From contig NZ_FNQZ01000016.1 in assembly GCF_900107545.1 (NCBI RefSeq), positions 1 through 64,000 of the forward strand: a stretch of DNA of 64,000 nucleotides. Reading direction: 5' to 3'. The notes below the pieces were generated by a model, which was given only the letters and a program-made list of their open reading frames with translations, was not told the origin of the DNA and made no database searches. The DNA comes from Pseudobutyrivibrio sp. ACV-2 (GTDB lineage Bacteria > Bacillota > Clostridia > Lachnospirales > Lachnospiraceae). Position numbers and translations under genes: made by a program. Shown one piece after another: positions 44,559 to 51,796 of this stretch (position 1 is the first letter of the stretch; each line of letters starts with the position of its first letter).

Positions 44559-44580
44559 TGCCGGCTGCGGGACTTGAACC
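44559..44580 (-). other. tRNA 3'-end sequence, putative attachment site
   Basis: The minus strand reads GGTTCAAGTCCCGCAGCCGGCA, i.e. part of the T-stem, the T-loop (TTCAAGT), 3' T-stem CCCGC, acceptor 3' strand AGCCGGC and discriminator A. The rest of a tRNA is absent and the 5' T-stem half does not match, so only a 22-bp tRNA-identical tail is present, followed by TAATATTTTTTAA. That is what an attL/attR left by tRNA-site integration looks like; an acceptor starting GCCGGCT would suit some tRNA-Thr genes. Confidence 0.65.
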
Positions 44581-44727
44581 AAAAACTGGTTCACAAATAC
44601 TATAAAATCAAGGAGGAAAAGCATGTGGTCAGTCTCGTTGCCCTTTTTTATCATTTTTTCACAAATATCATGTACAATAATGTTGTAGAAGAATGCTTTT
44701 CAACCGATACCATATATGAACCAACTA

Positions 44728-44756
44728 TTGTAGATTCTGTGAAATTGTGGTATAAA
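44728..44756 (+). promoter_or_regulatory. Promoter of the type III antitoxin RNA
   Basis: TTGTAG (44728-44733), 17-bp spacer, TATAAA (44751-44756). Transcription would start at about 44762, at the first base of the first 42-nt repeat. Confidence 0.7.
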
Positions 44757-44760
44757 CATA

Positions 44761-44883
44761 GTTACAACCTTTCGCGATGTAGGTCAAATAACATCGTTTG
44801 AGACAAATGTGTTTCGCAATGTACACCAAAATACATTGCTTGTTACAAATTCCCTTCGCAATGTGGGACAACAAACATTGCTA
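44761..44883 (+). ncRNA. Type III antitoxin RNA: three tandem 42-nt hairpin repeats
   Basis: The core TTCGC starts at 44771, 44813 and 44855, exactly 42 nt apart. Each unit holds a hairpin: CGATGT/ACATCG in unit 1, GCAATGTA/TACATTGC in unit 2 and GCAATGT/ACATTGC in unit 3; the G-C pair of unit 1 is replaced by A-U in the others, a compensatory change that supports RNA folding. A-rich linkers (ACAAAT) between units are likely processing sites. In type III TA systems such repeats are cut by the toxin into monomers that fold as pseudoknots and assemble with the toxin into inactive rings or triangles. Confidence 0.85.
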
Positions 44884-44915
44884 GAGGCTCTGCATAATGT
44901 GGAGCCTCTTTCTTT
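44883..44915 (+). terminator. Terminator between antitoxin RNA repeats and toxin gene
   Basis: AGAGGCTC (44883-44890) pairs perfectly with GAGCCTCT (44902-44909), followed by TTCTTT. In type III TA operons such a partial terminator keeps repeat RNA in excess over toxin mRNA. Confidence 0.85.
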
Positions 44916-44923
44916 GGAGATAT

Positions 44924-45415
44924 ATGATTATTCATGGAATTTACTTTGGTAAGGATGAAATCTACAATAAAATCCGTTCCGAAGGTGGAGTATGGAATGA
45001 CTCAAAAGAGCGCCCTATTTTCTGCTTAATAGAGTCAGCAGAACACGCTGGGCTTTATTGGGCTATTCCTTTAGGTAATTGGAATCATCGTGATGATAAA
45101 GCAAAGGAACGAATTCGAAAGTATATAAATTTTCCTGATACTGATTTGCGTTCCTGTTTTTATCACCTTGGAAAAACAGATACAGATACTATTTTCTTTA
45201 TTAGCGATGCTATTCCTATAACAGATAAATACATTGAACGAGAGTATCTAAATAGATATTCTAAGCAACAACAAATTATCAAAAACAAAAAGCTTATTTC
45301 AGAGTTGGAACGAAAACTATTCAGAATTCTATCAGATGAAAATGCTAATCCGAATAAATATAGACAACATATCACTGATATCAAGAATAAGCTTATAGAA
45401 GAATTAGATTCATAA
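44924..45415 (+). CDS. ToxN/CptN-like endoribonuclease toxin of a type III TA system
   Basis: 163 aa from the ATG at 44924 (TGGAGA upstream); an earlier in-frame ATG at 44897 lies inside the terminator loop. Features consistent with the ToxN/AbiQ superfamily: a beta-rich N-terminal barrel (HGIYFGKDEIYN, PIFCLIESAEHAGLYWAIPL), KYINFP...CFYHLG...IFFISDAIPITDKYIER in the middle, and a C-terminal pair of basic helices (YLNRYSKQQQIIKNKKLISE; HITDIKNKLIEELD). ToxN-like enzymes cut mRNA and their own antitoxin RNA; some give abortive phage resistance. The preceding repeats and terminator are the decisive context. CptIN (first defined in Lachnospiraceae relatives) is the likeliest subfamily, TenpIN possible. 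Confidence 0.82.
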   Translation: MIIHGIYFGKDEIYNKIRSEGGVWNDSKERPIFCLIESAEHAGLYWAIPLGNWNHRDDKAKERIRKYINFPDTDLRSCFYHLGKTDTDTIFFISDAIPITDKYIEREYLNRYSKQQQIIKNKKLISELERKLFRILSDENANPNKYRQHITDIKNKLIEELDS

Positions 45416-45421
45416 AACAAC

Positions 45422-45451
45422 GGTTTGTGCAGTTTTGATACCGCACAAACC
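45422..45451 (+). terminator. Terminator of the type III toxin gene
   Basis: GGTTTGTGC (45422-45430) pairs perfectly with GCACAAACC (45443-45451). A second small hairpin CAGAT/ATCTG and TTGTTTTTG follow. Confidence 0.75.
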
Positions 45452-45481
45452 ATCAGATTAGAAATCTGTCTTGTTTTTGTG

Positions 45482-45721
45482 TTAAAAAAAGTTCAAAACT
45501 GCAACAAGTTGCTGCAGAAATTCCTTTTCAAGAGACTTGTATACTTCACCAGTCTTAAGATTATAGAAACTTATGGTAGATCCATGATATCCACCATATT
45601 CCTGAGCCTCAGCAACATCATAAAAATCTTCATTATCTGGTATCCCATAGGCTAGCAAGTCCTGACAAGGAATTTTCTCGATATATAATCCTTCCACAAC
45701 ATTAAATTTCTTTATTTCCAT
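45482..45721 (-). CDS. Small hypothetical protein
   Basis: 79 aa, acidic (DFYDVAEAQEYGGYHGSTIS), no membrane span. The start MEIKKFNVVEGLYIEKIPCQ has aggtgactgATG upstream. Family not recognised. It is 10 bp downstream of the C39-like protease gene on the same strand, so it is likely co-transcribed and might be an accessory or immunity-like partner, which is only positional. Confidence 0.65.
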   Translation of the reverse strand: MEIKKFNVVEGLYIEKIPCQDLLAYGIPDNEDFYDVAEAQEYGGYHGSTISFYNLKTGEVYKSLEKEFLQQLVAVLNFF

Positions 45722-45731
45722 CAGTCACCTT

Positions 45732-46703
45732 TTAATAATTATATGTATATTTCCACACACTTTTCATTTGAGAAACAAGGAGATTAACATCCCAGTGCTT
45801 TTTTGAGTTCTTTGGACTATTTGGATCATTAACAATTATTTGACCATCATCAGTTACACCTATTAAAACAATAAAGTGTCCTGTTTTAGTAAAATCACCT
45901 GGTGTCATAGAACAGATTAATGGTGTGGAGCTTGTAAGATTAGTCAGTATGTAATCAGCTGACACGCTACCTGATGAAACATCAAGCCCAAAATGCTTTG
46001 CTCCTGTAGTCATAATATCCCAGGACGTCCCCTGTCCATATGTATAGAATCCCTGCTGTGCAGCGTATTGACTTACAACATAAGGATTAATAGCTGCATC
46101 TTGCTCAAGTCCACATGCAACCATGGCAACACATGTAGGTCCGCATCCAGCTACACCCACATAATTTCCACCATAATCTTTATATCCCCAACGTTTATCC
46201 CACTGGATAAATAAAGGAATATTACGTTCTGACATTTCCTTTGAAACATCCATATCAAAATCTTCGTCTTTGTACTTGTTAAAATTCTTTACATAATCAG
46301 ATGCTTCAGGATATTTCTCACCAAATTCAATTACATTCTGAGGTATATCTTCTACGTCTCGATTACCAAAAATGTTGAATCCTAAAATCATAATCAAAAA
46401 GATTAATACAATAGCCAATACAGGCTTTAATATTTTTAGGTGTTTCTTTGTATGCTTTTCTTCTGGTAGATTTAAGTCATCAATTTCAAAATCAACCTTT
46501 TGTTTCTTTGTTGCCTTAGGACTGTGTTTAATCTTAATTATGCTTATTAAAACATAAATAAAAAATGAAAGTGCCAATATACAAAATGCCACAGAATCAG
46601 TTAGCCACTCTGGTGCAAAAAAATAATCCATTGCTATTAAACCAATAAAAACAGCAAGGATAATTATGAAAGTTTTTAATAGCCATCTGATAGTATTTCT
46701 CAA
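45732..46703 (-). CDS. Membrane-anchored C39-like cysteine protease
   Basis: 323 aa if the TTG at 46703 is the start: GAGGGGGGAT lies 10 nt upstream, inside a longer frame beginning at 46742. Two N-terminal membrane spans (about 7-25 and 34-54) and a third near 85-105 are followed by an external catalytic domain of the Peptidase_C39_2 family: IPLFIQWDKRWG, the catalytic cysteine in VGVAGCGPTCVAMV, His in TKTGHFIVLIGV and the Asp/Asn in IIVNDPNSP. Enzymes of this type cleave peptides or peptidoglycan-linked substrates at the cell surface. No bacteriocin genes are adjacent. Confidence 0.85.
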   Translation of the reverse strand: MRNTIRWLLKTFIIILAVFIGLIAMDYFFAPEWLTDSVAFCILALSFFIYVLISIIKIKHSPKATKKQKVDFEIDDLNLPEEKHTKKHLKILKPVLAIVLIFLIMILGFNIFGNRDVEDIPQNVIEFGEKYPEASDYVKNFNKYKDEDFDMDVSKEMSERNIPLFIQWDKRWGYKDYGGNYVGVAGCGPTCVAMVACGLEQDAAINPYVVSQYAAQQGFYTYGQGTSWDIMTTGAKHFGLDVSSGSVSADYILTNLTSSTPLICSMTPGDFTKTGHFIVLIGVTDDGQIIVNDPNSPKNSKKHWDVNLLVSQMKSVWKYTYNY

Positions 46704-46771
46704 ATATGTATCCCCCCTCATCAAAGCGTTGCATCCGCCCAAATAATTATCAACTGGTAATATTTTAAAAT

Positions 46772-46798
46772 GGAGAGCCTTGAAAAATCAAGGCTCCC
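46772..46798 (-). terminator. Terminator of the sigma/anti-sigma operon
   Basis: GGAGAGCCTTGA (46772-46783) pairs with TCAAGGCTCCCC (46788-46799), followed on the minus strand by ATTTTAAAAT. It is 15 bp past the stop at 46814. Confidence 0.75.
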
Positions 46799-46813
46799 CA
46801 AGCTAACAAATCA

Positions 46814-47617
46814 TTATTTTGCTCTTACTATTTCCTCAGCCATATCTAGCATTTCTTCAGCCGAAACATCATTATCAAAGGTTCCTAGGTCATAGATAAC
46901 ATTATCCATTTCAAATATTACGTTTGAAACATAGCTTGTTTCACGTTCATCTGAACCATAACTTATAAAGAAATGGTCATCTGTTGCTTCGCGTTCACGT
47001 TCTTCTTCAGTAGGTTCAGAGCCTTCTTCGACAGGTAAAAATAAATACTCATCTACGCTGTAATAAATATCTACGCCATCAACTGTACGAGTTTCTAATG
47101 CTCTAGTTGCATCAACAGATTCTCTAGTTATATGTTCCTCTGAAATAACAGGGCTAGTTGAAATGTAAATATATGGTGAACCATCCCTCTCATATTGAAG
47201 ATATATTTCTTTGTACTCATGCAAGGTGTGACTATCTTCATCTTCAATTCGACTTGATTCTGTTTCCATGTATGAAAAAGAATATCCATTAGTGAAATTC
47301 TCTATAGCAACAATATCTAGACTAGTTTTCTCCTCAAGCTTTTCTAAATCATCAAAATTTGTTGTTTTAGAATATAAATCATTATGGCTTATTATACTAG
47401 CCGCCTTACCAACAGCAAATGCAGTTCCACCAACAAGTACTAAGCAAGCAGCTGTTACAGTTGCTATTTTCTTTATATTAAATACTGATTTCATATGGCC
47501 TCCATTCTTTTCACCAATTGCATTATTAATCTGATGTATCAAATGTTCTTTTTCAATTGTTGAAAACTGGAACTCATCCATGGACATTTTATATTCTTTG
47601 ATTATTTCTTTATTCAT
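46814..47617 (-). CDS. Anti-sigma-like membrane protein of an ECF pair
   Basis: 267 aa from the ATG at 47617, which overlaps the sigma-factor stop by 8 bases. A cytoplasmic N-terminus (about 1-40) with EYKMSMDEFQFSTIEKEHLI, one membrane span (about 50-70, IATVTAACLVLVGGTAFAVG) and an acidic extracellular domain with DUF4179/DUF4367-like features. This layout and coupling indicate an anti-sigma factor that binds the ECF sigma until an envelope signal releases it. The trigger is unknown. Confidence 0.8.
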   Translation of the reverse strand: MNKEIIKEYKMSMDEFQFSTIEKEHLIHQINNAIGEKNGGHMKSVFNIKKIATVTAACLVLVGGTAFAVGKAASIISHNDLYSKTTNFDDLEKLEEKTSLDIVAIENFTNGYSFSYMETESSRIEDEDSHTLHEYKEIYLQYERDGSPYIYISTSPVISEEHITRESVDATRALETRTVDGVDIYYSVDEYLFLPVEEGSEPTEEEREREATDDHFFISYGSDERETSYVSNVIFEMDNVIYDLGTFDNDVSAEEMLDMAEEIVRAK

Positions 47618-48113
47618 AAAGTTCACCTGCCTTAATATTAATTACATTATCCCGAGTCAAAGATTTCTTTAGTTCCTGTCGTCCTCTAGATAGATATTTT
47701 GAGACTGCAGAGATTGGTTTATCCATTATGGCCGAAATCTCTTTGACTGAATAACCTTCATAGTAATGAAGATATATGCTTATTCGATAATTGAGAGGTA
47801 GCTTCTTTATTTCATCTAACAGCTCAGAAGTAGGTGCCACTGGTGCTTCTTTTTCCACAATAGCCTCTAGACTTACAGTTCTTTTAAAAAAAGCACTTCT
47901 TTTTAAATCGTGGCATGCGTTAATAGTGGTTCTTATAATCCATGATTTTTCATGTTCCCTTGTATCGAAAGTCTTGCCGTTTGTCATATATTTCAATAAA
48001 ACTGTTTGGCAAATATCTTCCGAATCAAAGGTATGCTGCAAATAGTTGTAGCTGATTCGAAGAATCATATCTGAATAAGTCTCCACAATTCGCCTTACTT
48101 CTTTTTCATCCAT
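47610..48113 (-). CDS. ECF-family RNA polymerase sigma factor
   Basis: 167 aa. Region 2 (YSDMILRISYNYLQHTFDSEDICQTVLLKYM, about 13-43) and region 4 (LPLNYRISIYLHYYEGYSVKEISAIMDKPISAVSKYLSRGRQELK-like, about 105-150) are both present with the usual linker. GGGAGCAATATCAC lies upstream of the ATG at 48113. It is the first gene of a two-gene operon with a membrane anti-sigma gene and probably directs its own operon plus envelope genes. Confidence 0.92.
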   Translation of the reverse strand: MDEKEVRRIVETYSDMILRISYNYLQHTFDSEDICQTVLLKYMTNGKTFDTREHEKSWIIRTTINACHDLKRSAFFKRTVSLEAIVEKEAPVAPTSELLDEIKKLPLNYRISIYLHYYEGYSVKEISAIMDKPISAVSKYLSRGRQELKKSLTRDNVINIKAGELYE

Positions 48114-48343
48114 GTGATATTGCTCCCTTTTTCTTAATTTTAGAAGGCCTTCTACTTATAATACGATTAAAAGTGGGTAAAGTGGACACTAACATTTAAA
48201 TTTTTTAATGGTAAAACAAATTATATCTATTTATACTTATACGTTGCTATGGAATTGGGAGGTCCAGTTGCAAGTTAGCTTTGTTAACTTTGTTTAAGAA
48301 TGATAGTATTTAAGTATAATAAATACTTGAGGGGAAATTATGT

Positions 48344-49237
48344 ATGAAAAATCCAAAATCTTTATTTTTAATAGCTGTGTTGTTTTTTTGCTTATCAGCC
48401 TGTGGAAAATCCGCTACCGACACTTTACTAAACTACACTGCAAGTGAGAATGAAGGCATTCAGACCTTACAGATAGATGATAAAGTCTTTGTTCCATTTA
48501 CATCAGTTACACCAGCTGATTGTGGTGTGCAAATTGGATTTGTTGGTGATGATTCAAAGGGTAAAATCTATGAGTACAAAGATTTTAGTTCTGATGAATG
48601 GATTATAGAATACTATGAATCCGGCGAAATGGATGTTCCAATGCTTTATCGAGAACAAAATGTTGATGACATTCCAGATGGCATCTCTTCAGATTATGAA
48701 TGGAATAATACTACTTCAAATGATAGCTGTAATTCAGATTATCCTATGTTGGTCATGGTTAATGATGTGGTTTACAAGAATACGGGTTATATTTGTTCCG
48801 CTATTAGCTGTGGGAATATGGATGGCACCATAGATAAAACTCTTGATTCCAAAGATACACCTACTGAAAATAACCAATCTAATTTTGGTACCGGATATAA
48901 TTATCAATATAGTACTGAAGGCCAAATAGTCGTTGATATTGATGGAGAGAAATATATTTTCAGAGATTCCAAATTAACAGATTCATCCATTCCTATAGAA
49001 GTAGCTAATTTTACTGCTACAATCAAAGAAGTTAGAAATGATGGACAGTTACTTGTAACCTTTGTAGATATGGATGATATGTTTGTATCTCTTGCAGATG
49101 GAGACTATATAGTTGATGGTTCAACATTAGAGACTGATTTTTCTGAAGGGGATTCGGTAAGGATTTGGTTTGATGGCAGTGTTGAAGAAGTCCTGCCTGC
49201 GATTCTTCCTAACGTTTATAAAATTGAATTACTTTAA
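48344..49237 (+). CDS. Putative lipoprotein
   Basis: 297 aa. Signal peptide KSLFLIAVLFFCLSACGKSA with lipobox LSAC, so lipid-anchored on the outer face of the membrane. The mature protein is acidic, with an EGQIVVDIDGEKYIFRDSKL segment and a beta-rich tail ending DSVRIWFDGSVEEVLPAILP that resembles the DUF3221-like OB fold seen in many Firmicutes lipoproteins. GAGGGG lies before the ATG at 48344. It is alone on the plus strand with its own terminator; divergent from the sigma operon across 230 bp and possibly one of its targets. Confidence 0.75.
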   Translation: MKNPKSLFLIAVLFFCLSACGKSATDTLLNYTASENEGIQTLQIDDKVFVPFTSVTPADCGVQIGFVGDDSKGKIYEYKDFSSDEWIIEYYESGEMDVPMLYREQNVDDIPDGISSDYEWNNTTSNDSCNSDYPMLVMVNDVVYKNTGYICSAISCGNMDGTIDKTLDSKDTPTENNQSNFGTGYNYQYSTEGQIVVDIDGEKYIFRDSKLTDSSIPIEVANFTATIKEVRNDGQLLVTFVDMDDMFVSLADGDYIVDGSTLETDFSEGDSVRIWFDGSVEEVLPAILPNVYKIELL

Positions 49238-49250
49238 TTTAATCCATTTC

Positions 49251-49287
49251 GCTTCCTACAACAATCAGTTGTGGGAAGCTTTTTTTA
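49251..49287 (+). terminator. Terminator of the lipoprotein gene
   Basis: GCTTCCTACAAC (49251-49262) pairs with GTTGTGGGAAGC (49268-49279) with one mismatch, followed by seven to eight T residues. Confidence 0.92.
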
Positions 49288-49336
49288 TTTTATAAGGTTA
49301 TATTTCTATAAATCATTCCGATATTAAAAATGAAGA

Positions 49337-49366
49337 CTAGGCATATGGAGGTGCAAAAAAGTCTTC
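49337..49366 (+). promoter_or_regulatory. Small hairpin in the leader of the EF-hand gene
   Basis: GAAGAC (49337-49342) pairs with GTCTTC (49361-49366), enclosing GGAGGTGCAAAAAA. It lies 45 nt upstream of the start at 49411. I do not recognise a riboswitch class. Confidence 0.35.
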
Positions 49367-49410
49367 GCGTTTGGCCTTTTAAACTCTTTATTTGTGGAAA
49401 GGAGTCCGCT

Positions 49411-50595
49411 ATGAAGATTGAAAACAGCCATGTAAACATGGCATCTAGTCACAATTCTTATTCTTACACCCATGTAGAAGTTGCAACAATTGAAAGACGA
49501 GCCAGTTCAGACACACTTGGCGCCATTATGCAACTATCTGAAGAAGGGGAAAAATCCTACAAAGAAGCAATTAAACAATATGAAAAAGACGAAGAACAGG
49601 CCAGAAAAGATAGGCAGCAAAAGAATATGCAAAACTCCATGAAATTAATGGCTGAGCAAGAAAAGCAAGTTCGAGAGGCTAATCAAGGCAGAAGCCAGTG
49701 GGATTTTGAAGATTTAGAAGTCAGCATTGTAAAGAAGATTCTTGCAGTACTAAACGGTGAAAAGCTCGATACTAAAAAGCTAAAAGAACAACTAAATAAT
49801 TGGCAAAAGGGAATATTGGGTGGTTGTGAAAATAATTCTGATGGCGTTAGTTTCAGTGTAAACGGAGTAAGCCAGAATACCTTAAATCTTTCTTCTACTG
49901 AGTCAGTTTCCCGGACTCAAGTATGGCAGAAAATTACCGCTACAGAAGGAACTCACCTGGAATATGAAAATACTACATTTGCGAGCCAAGGCACAGTTCA
50001 GACTTCAGATGGGCGAAGTTTGAGTTTTAATGTAGAGGTTCAGCTTGGTCGCAGTCTATCTCAAAAAATCAACACCTTATCAGCTGAATCATACACAAGA
50101 ATCCTTACAGATCCTTTGGTGATAAATATGGATTCTAATATCACATCAGTATCAGATATGAAATTCAAATTCGATATTGATTCAGATGGCAAAGAGGATG
50201 ATATTTCTTTCGTTGGTAAAGGTAGTGGTTTCCTGGCATTAGACAAAAATGAAGATGGTAAAATAAATGATGGTTCTGAACTATTTGGAACCAAGTCTGG
50301 AGATGGTTTCAGTGATTTAGCAGAATATGACAAAGACCATAATGGCTGGATTGATGAAAACGACAACATCTTTTCTAAGTTGAAAGTATGGATTAAAGAT
50401 GAAAACGGAAATGATAAACTTCTTAACCTAAAAGAAGCAGACGTAGGAGCTATATACCTTGGAAATGCAGATACCGAGTTTTCTTATAAAGATATAGCTG
50501 GTGAAACAAATGGAGTTTTACGTAAAACTGGAATCTATCTGAAAGAAAGTTCAGGTGCTGCCGGCACAGTAGCTCATGTAGATTTGGCATTATAG
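49411..50595 (+). CDS. EF-hand-like calcium-binding protein
   Basis: 394 aa from the ATG at 49411 (AAAGGAG nine bases upstream). No signal peptide. A charged coiled-coil region (about 45-105, YKEAIKQYEKDEEQARKDRQ) precedes a beta-rich middle (about 160-240). The C-terminal half has repeated calcium loops: FDIDSDGKEDDI, LDKNEDGKINDGSE and YDKDHNGWIDENDNIF, as in EF-hand or dockerin-like folds. Similar long proteins in Lachnospiraceae are annotated as VCBS/EF-hand proteins of unknown function. Export would have to be non-classical. Own terminator. Confidence 0.75.
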   Translation: MKIENSHVNMASSHNSYSYTHVEVATIERRASSDTLGAIMQLSEEGEKSYKEAIKQYEKDEEQARKDRQQKNMQNSMKLMAEQEKQVREANQGRSQWDFEDLEVSIVKKILAVLNGEKLDTKKLKEQLNNWQKGILGGCENNSDGVSFSVNGVSQNTLNLSSTESVSRTQVWQKITATEGTHLEYENTTFASQGTVQTSDGRSLSFNVEVQLGRSLSQKINTLSAESYTRILTDPLVINMDSNITSVSDMKFKFDIDSDGKEDDISFVGKGSGFLALDKNEDGKINDGSELFGTKSGDGFSDLAEYDKDHNGWIDENDNIFSKLKVWIKDENGNDKLLNLKEADVGAIYLGNADTEFSYKDIAGETNGVLRKTGIYLKESSGAAGTVAHVDLAL

Positions 50596-50604
50596 ATAAA
50601 AAAG

Positions 50605-50647
50605 AGGGGCTGTGAAAAAATGAGATAATCATTTTTTCACAGCCCCT
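50605..50647 (+). terminator. Terminator of the EF-hand gene
   Basis: AGGGGCTGTGAAAAAATGA (50605-50623) is perfectly complementary to TCATTTTTTCACAGCCCCT (50629-50647), a 19-bp stem with a 5-nt loop. It also serves the convergent 50686-50988 gene. Confidence 0.85.
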
Positions 50648-50685
50648 TAGTTTATAACTGTGCTATTATATTTTATCTATAAAAT

Positions 50686-50988
50686 TTATACATTATTGCA
50701 TACTGCAAACAATTCGTCACAGTGACGTCTAATCAGACCTTCAAGGCATATATTGTAACTATAATCTTCTTCACCTTGATTGCTGTATGCATAAATTTCT
50801 GCAATGTTATCACAGAATTTCAATAGCATTTCCTTCTCTGCACCTTCTATCATAGCAGGTAGTCTATTATGCAGTAAATTATATACATCTTTTTTGGCTT
50901 TATATTTTAATAATGCACGATACAGTGCCTCTTTTTCAGAATCAGATATAGTCTCGATTATATCTTCTGCTTTTGATTTTACACTCAT
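50686..50988 (-). CDS. Helical hypothetical protein
   Basis: 100 aa, almost entirely helical by composition (SKAEDIIETISDSEKEALYR and MLLKFCDNIAEIYAYSNQGE), no membrane span. GGGTAATAATTA precedes the ATG at 50988. I do not recognise the family. It converges on the EF-hand gene and shares its terminator. Confidence 0.6.
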   Translation of the reverse strand: MSVKSKAEDIIETISDSEKEALYRALLKYKAKKDVYNLLHNRLPAMIEGAEKEMLLKFCDNIAEIYAYSNQGEEDYSYNICLEGLIRRHCDELFAVCNNV

Positions 50989-51317
50989 TAATTATTACCC
51001 TTCTATTCCCTATACAAAACCATGACTCCTTGCTATCCCAAAATAAAGTTGTTAGCAAGAGCCAATAGAAATTGCAACGGAGTATAATCTATCATGATTC
51101 CTTTTCAAGGTCAATCATAAACTTTTCCATTGGCAAAATTCTTCATTTTTTGGCATTATTCAATAAAGCTATTTATTGTCGCTGTTTACTTTAAAATTCT
51201 AATAGAAACCTGTTTTATCTATTGAAAGGGTTTCCTTCATAAATCAAGTCTTTTTTATGAAAAATATTTCTGTTATCATATGTTAAATTTTGCAATATAT
51301 ACATGGGAGGACTCTCA
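50989..51317. other. Intergenic region with divergent promoters
   Basis: A/T-rich stretch with no protein-like frame and no strong hairpin. GGGAGG at 51304-51309 serves the gene at 51318. The divergent promoters of the flanking genes must lie here; I see no clear boxes. Confidence 0.4.
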
Positions 51318-51695
51318 ATGGAAAATGAACTTGAATTCTTAAAAGCTATTCCCAAAGCTATACAACTGATACTTTCAAAGAAAAATATGACTATAGATGA
51401 GCTTGCTCAAAAAGGTAATTCCTCAGTTGAAGATATAAATGCTCTCATGAGACTTGAGATAGATAAAGTACCATCAGATATTTATGACAAAATTGCTATC
51501 GGATTTGATATTAACAAGCAATACCTAATAATGATTACCAATTGTATAGCTACAGGTGATTCTATTTTACAGAAACAATTACTTCAATTTATTGACCGCT
51601 CAGCAGATGGTCAGCTGAGAGTTATTCAGGCCCTAACAGACCTTAGTGAACGCTGGCAGGATGGGGAGGACAATTTCCATTTTTCTTTAAGCTAG
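51318..51695 (+). CDS. XRE-type HTH protein
   Basis: 125 aa from the ATG at 51318. Residues about 15-70 resemble a helix-turn-helix of the Cro/CI (XRE) family: LILSKKNMTIDELAQKGNSS with the second helix VEDINALMRLEIDKV. The C-terminal half is helical. A small DNA-binding regulator is likely; no target is evident. It is followed after 100 bp by the DUF4015 gene on the same strand. Confidence 0.65.
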   Translation: MENELEFLKAIPKAIQLILSKKNMTIDELAQKGNSSVEDINALMRLEIDKVPSDIYDKIAIGFDINKQYLIMITNCIATGDSILQKQLLQFIDRSADGQLRVIQALTDLSERWQDGEDNFHFSLS

Positions 51696-51796
51696 CTAAA
51701 TCCCCACGCATTTATTGAAAGGTGTGATAAAATAGCCTAGTAACTTACACTTTGGGATTTATTTATCTCAAAAAAGATTGGAGAGATATTTAAGCT

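Noticed and set aside
44559-44640. Complete tRNA gene
   Set aside because: Only the last 22 bases match a tRNA; no D-arm, anticodon arm or 5' acceptor strand can be found upstream on the minus strand.
44574-44801. 75-codon plus-strand frame over the type III promoter
   Set aside because: Not protein-like, starts inside the tRNA-end sequence and overlaps the promoter and first repeat.
44761-44883. Repeats as a CRISPR array
   Set aside because: Units are 42 nt end to end with conserved hairpins throughout and no unique spacers of regular length, no cas genes nearby. Promoter, terminator and following toxin gene fit a type III TA RNA.
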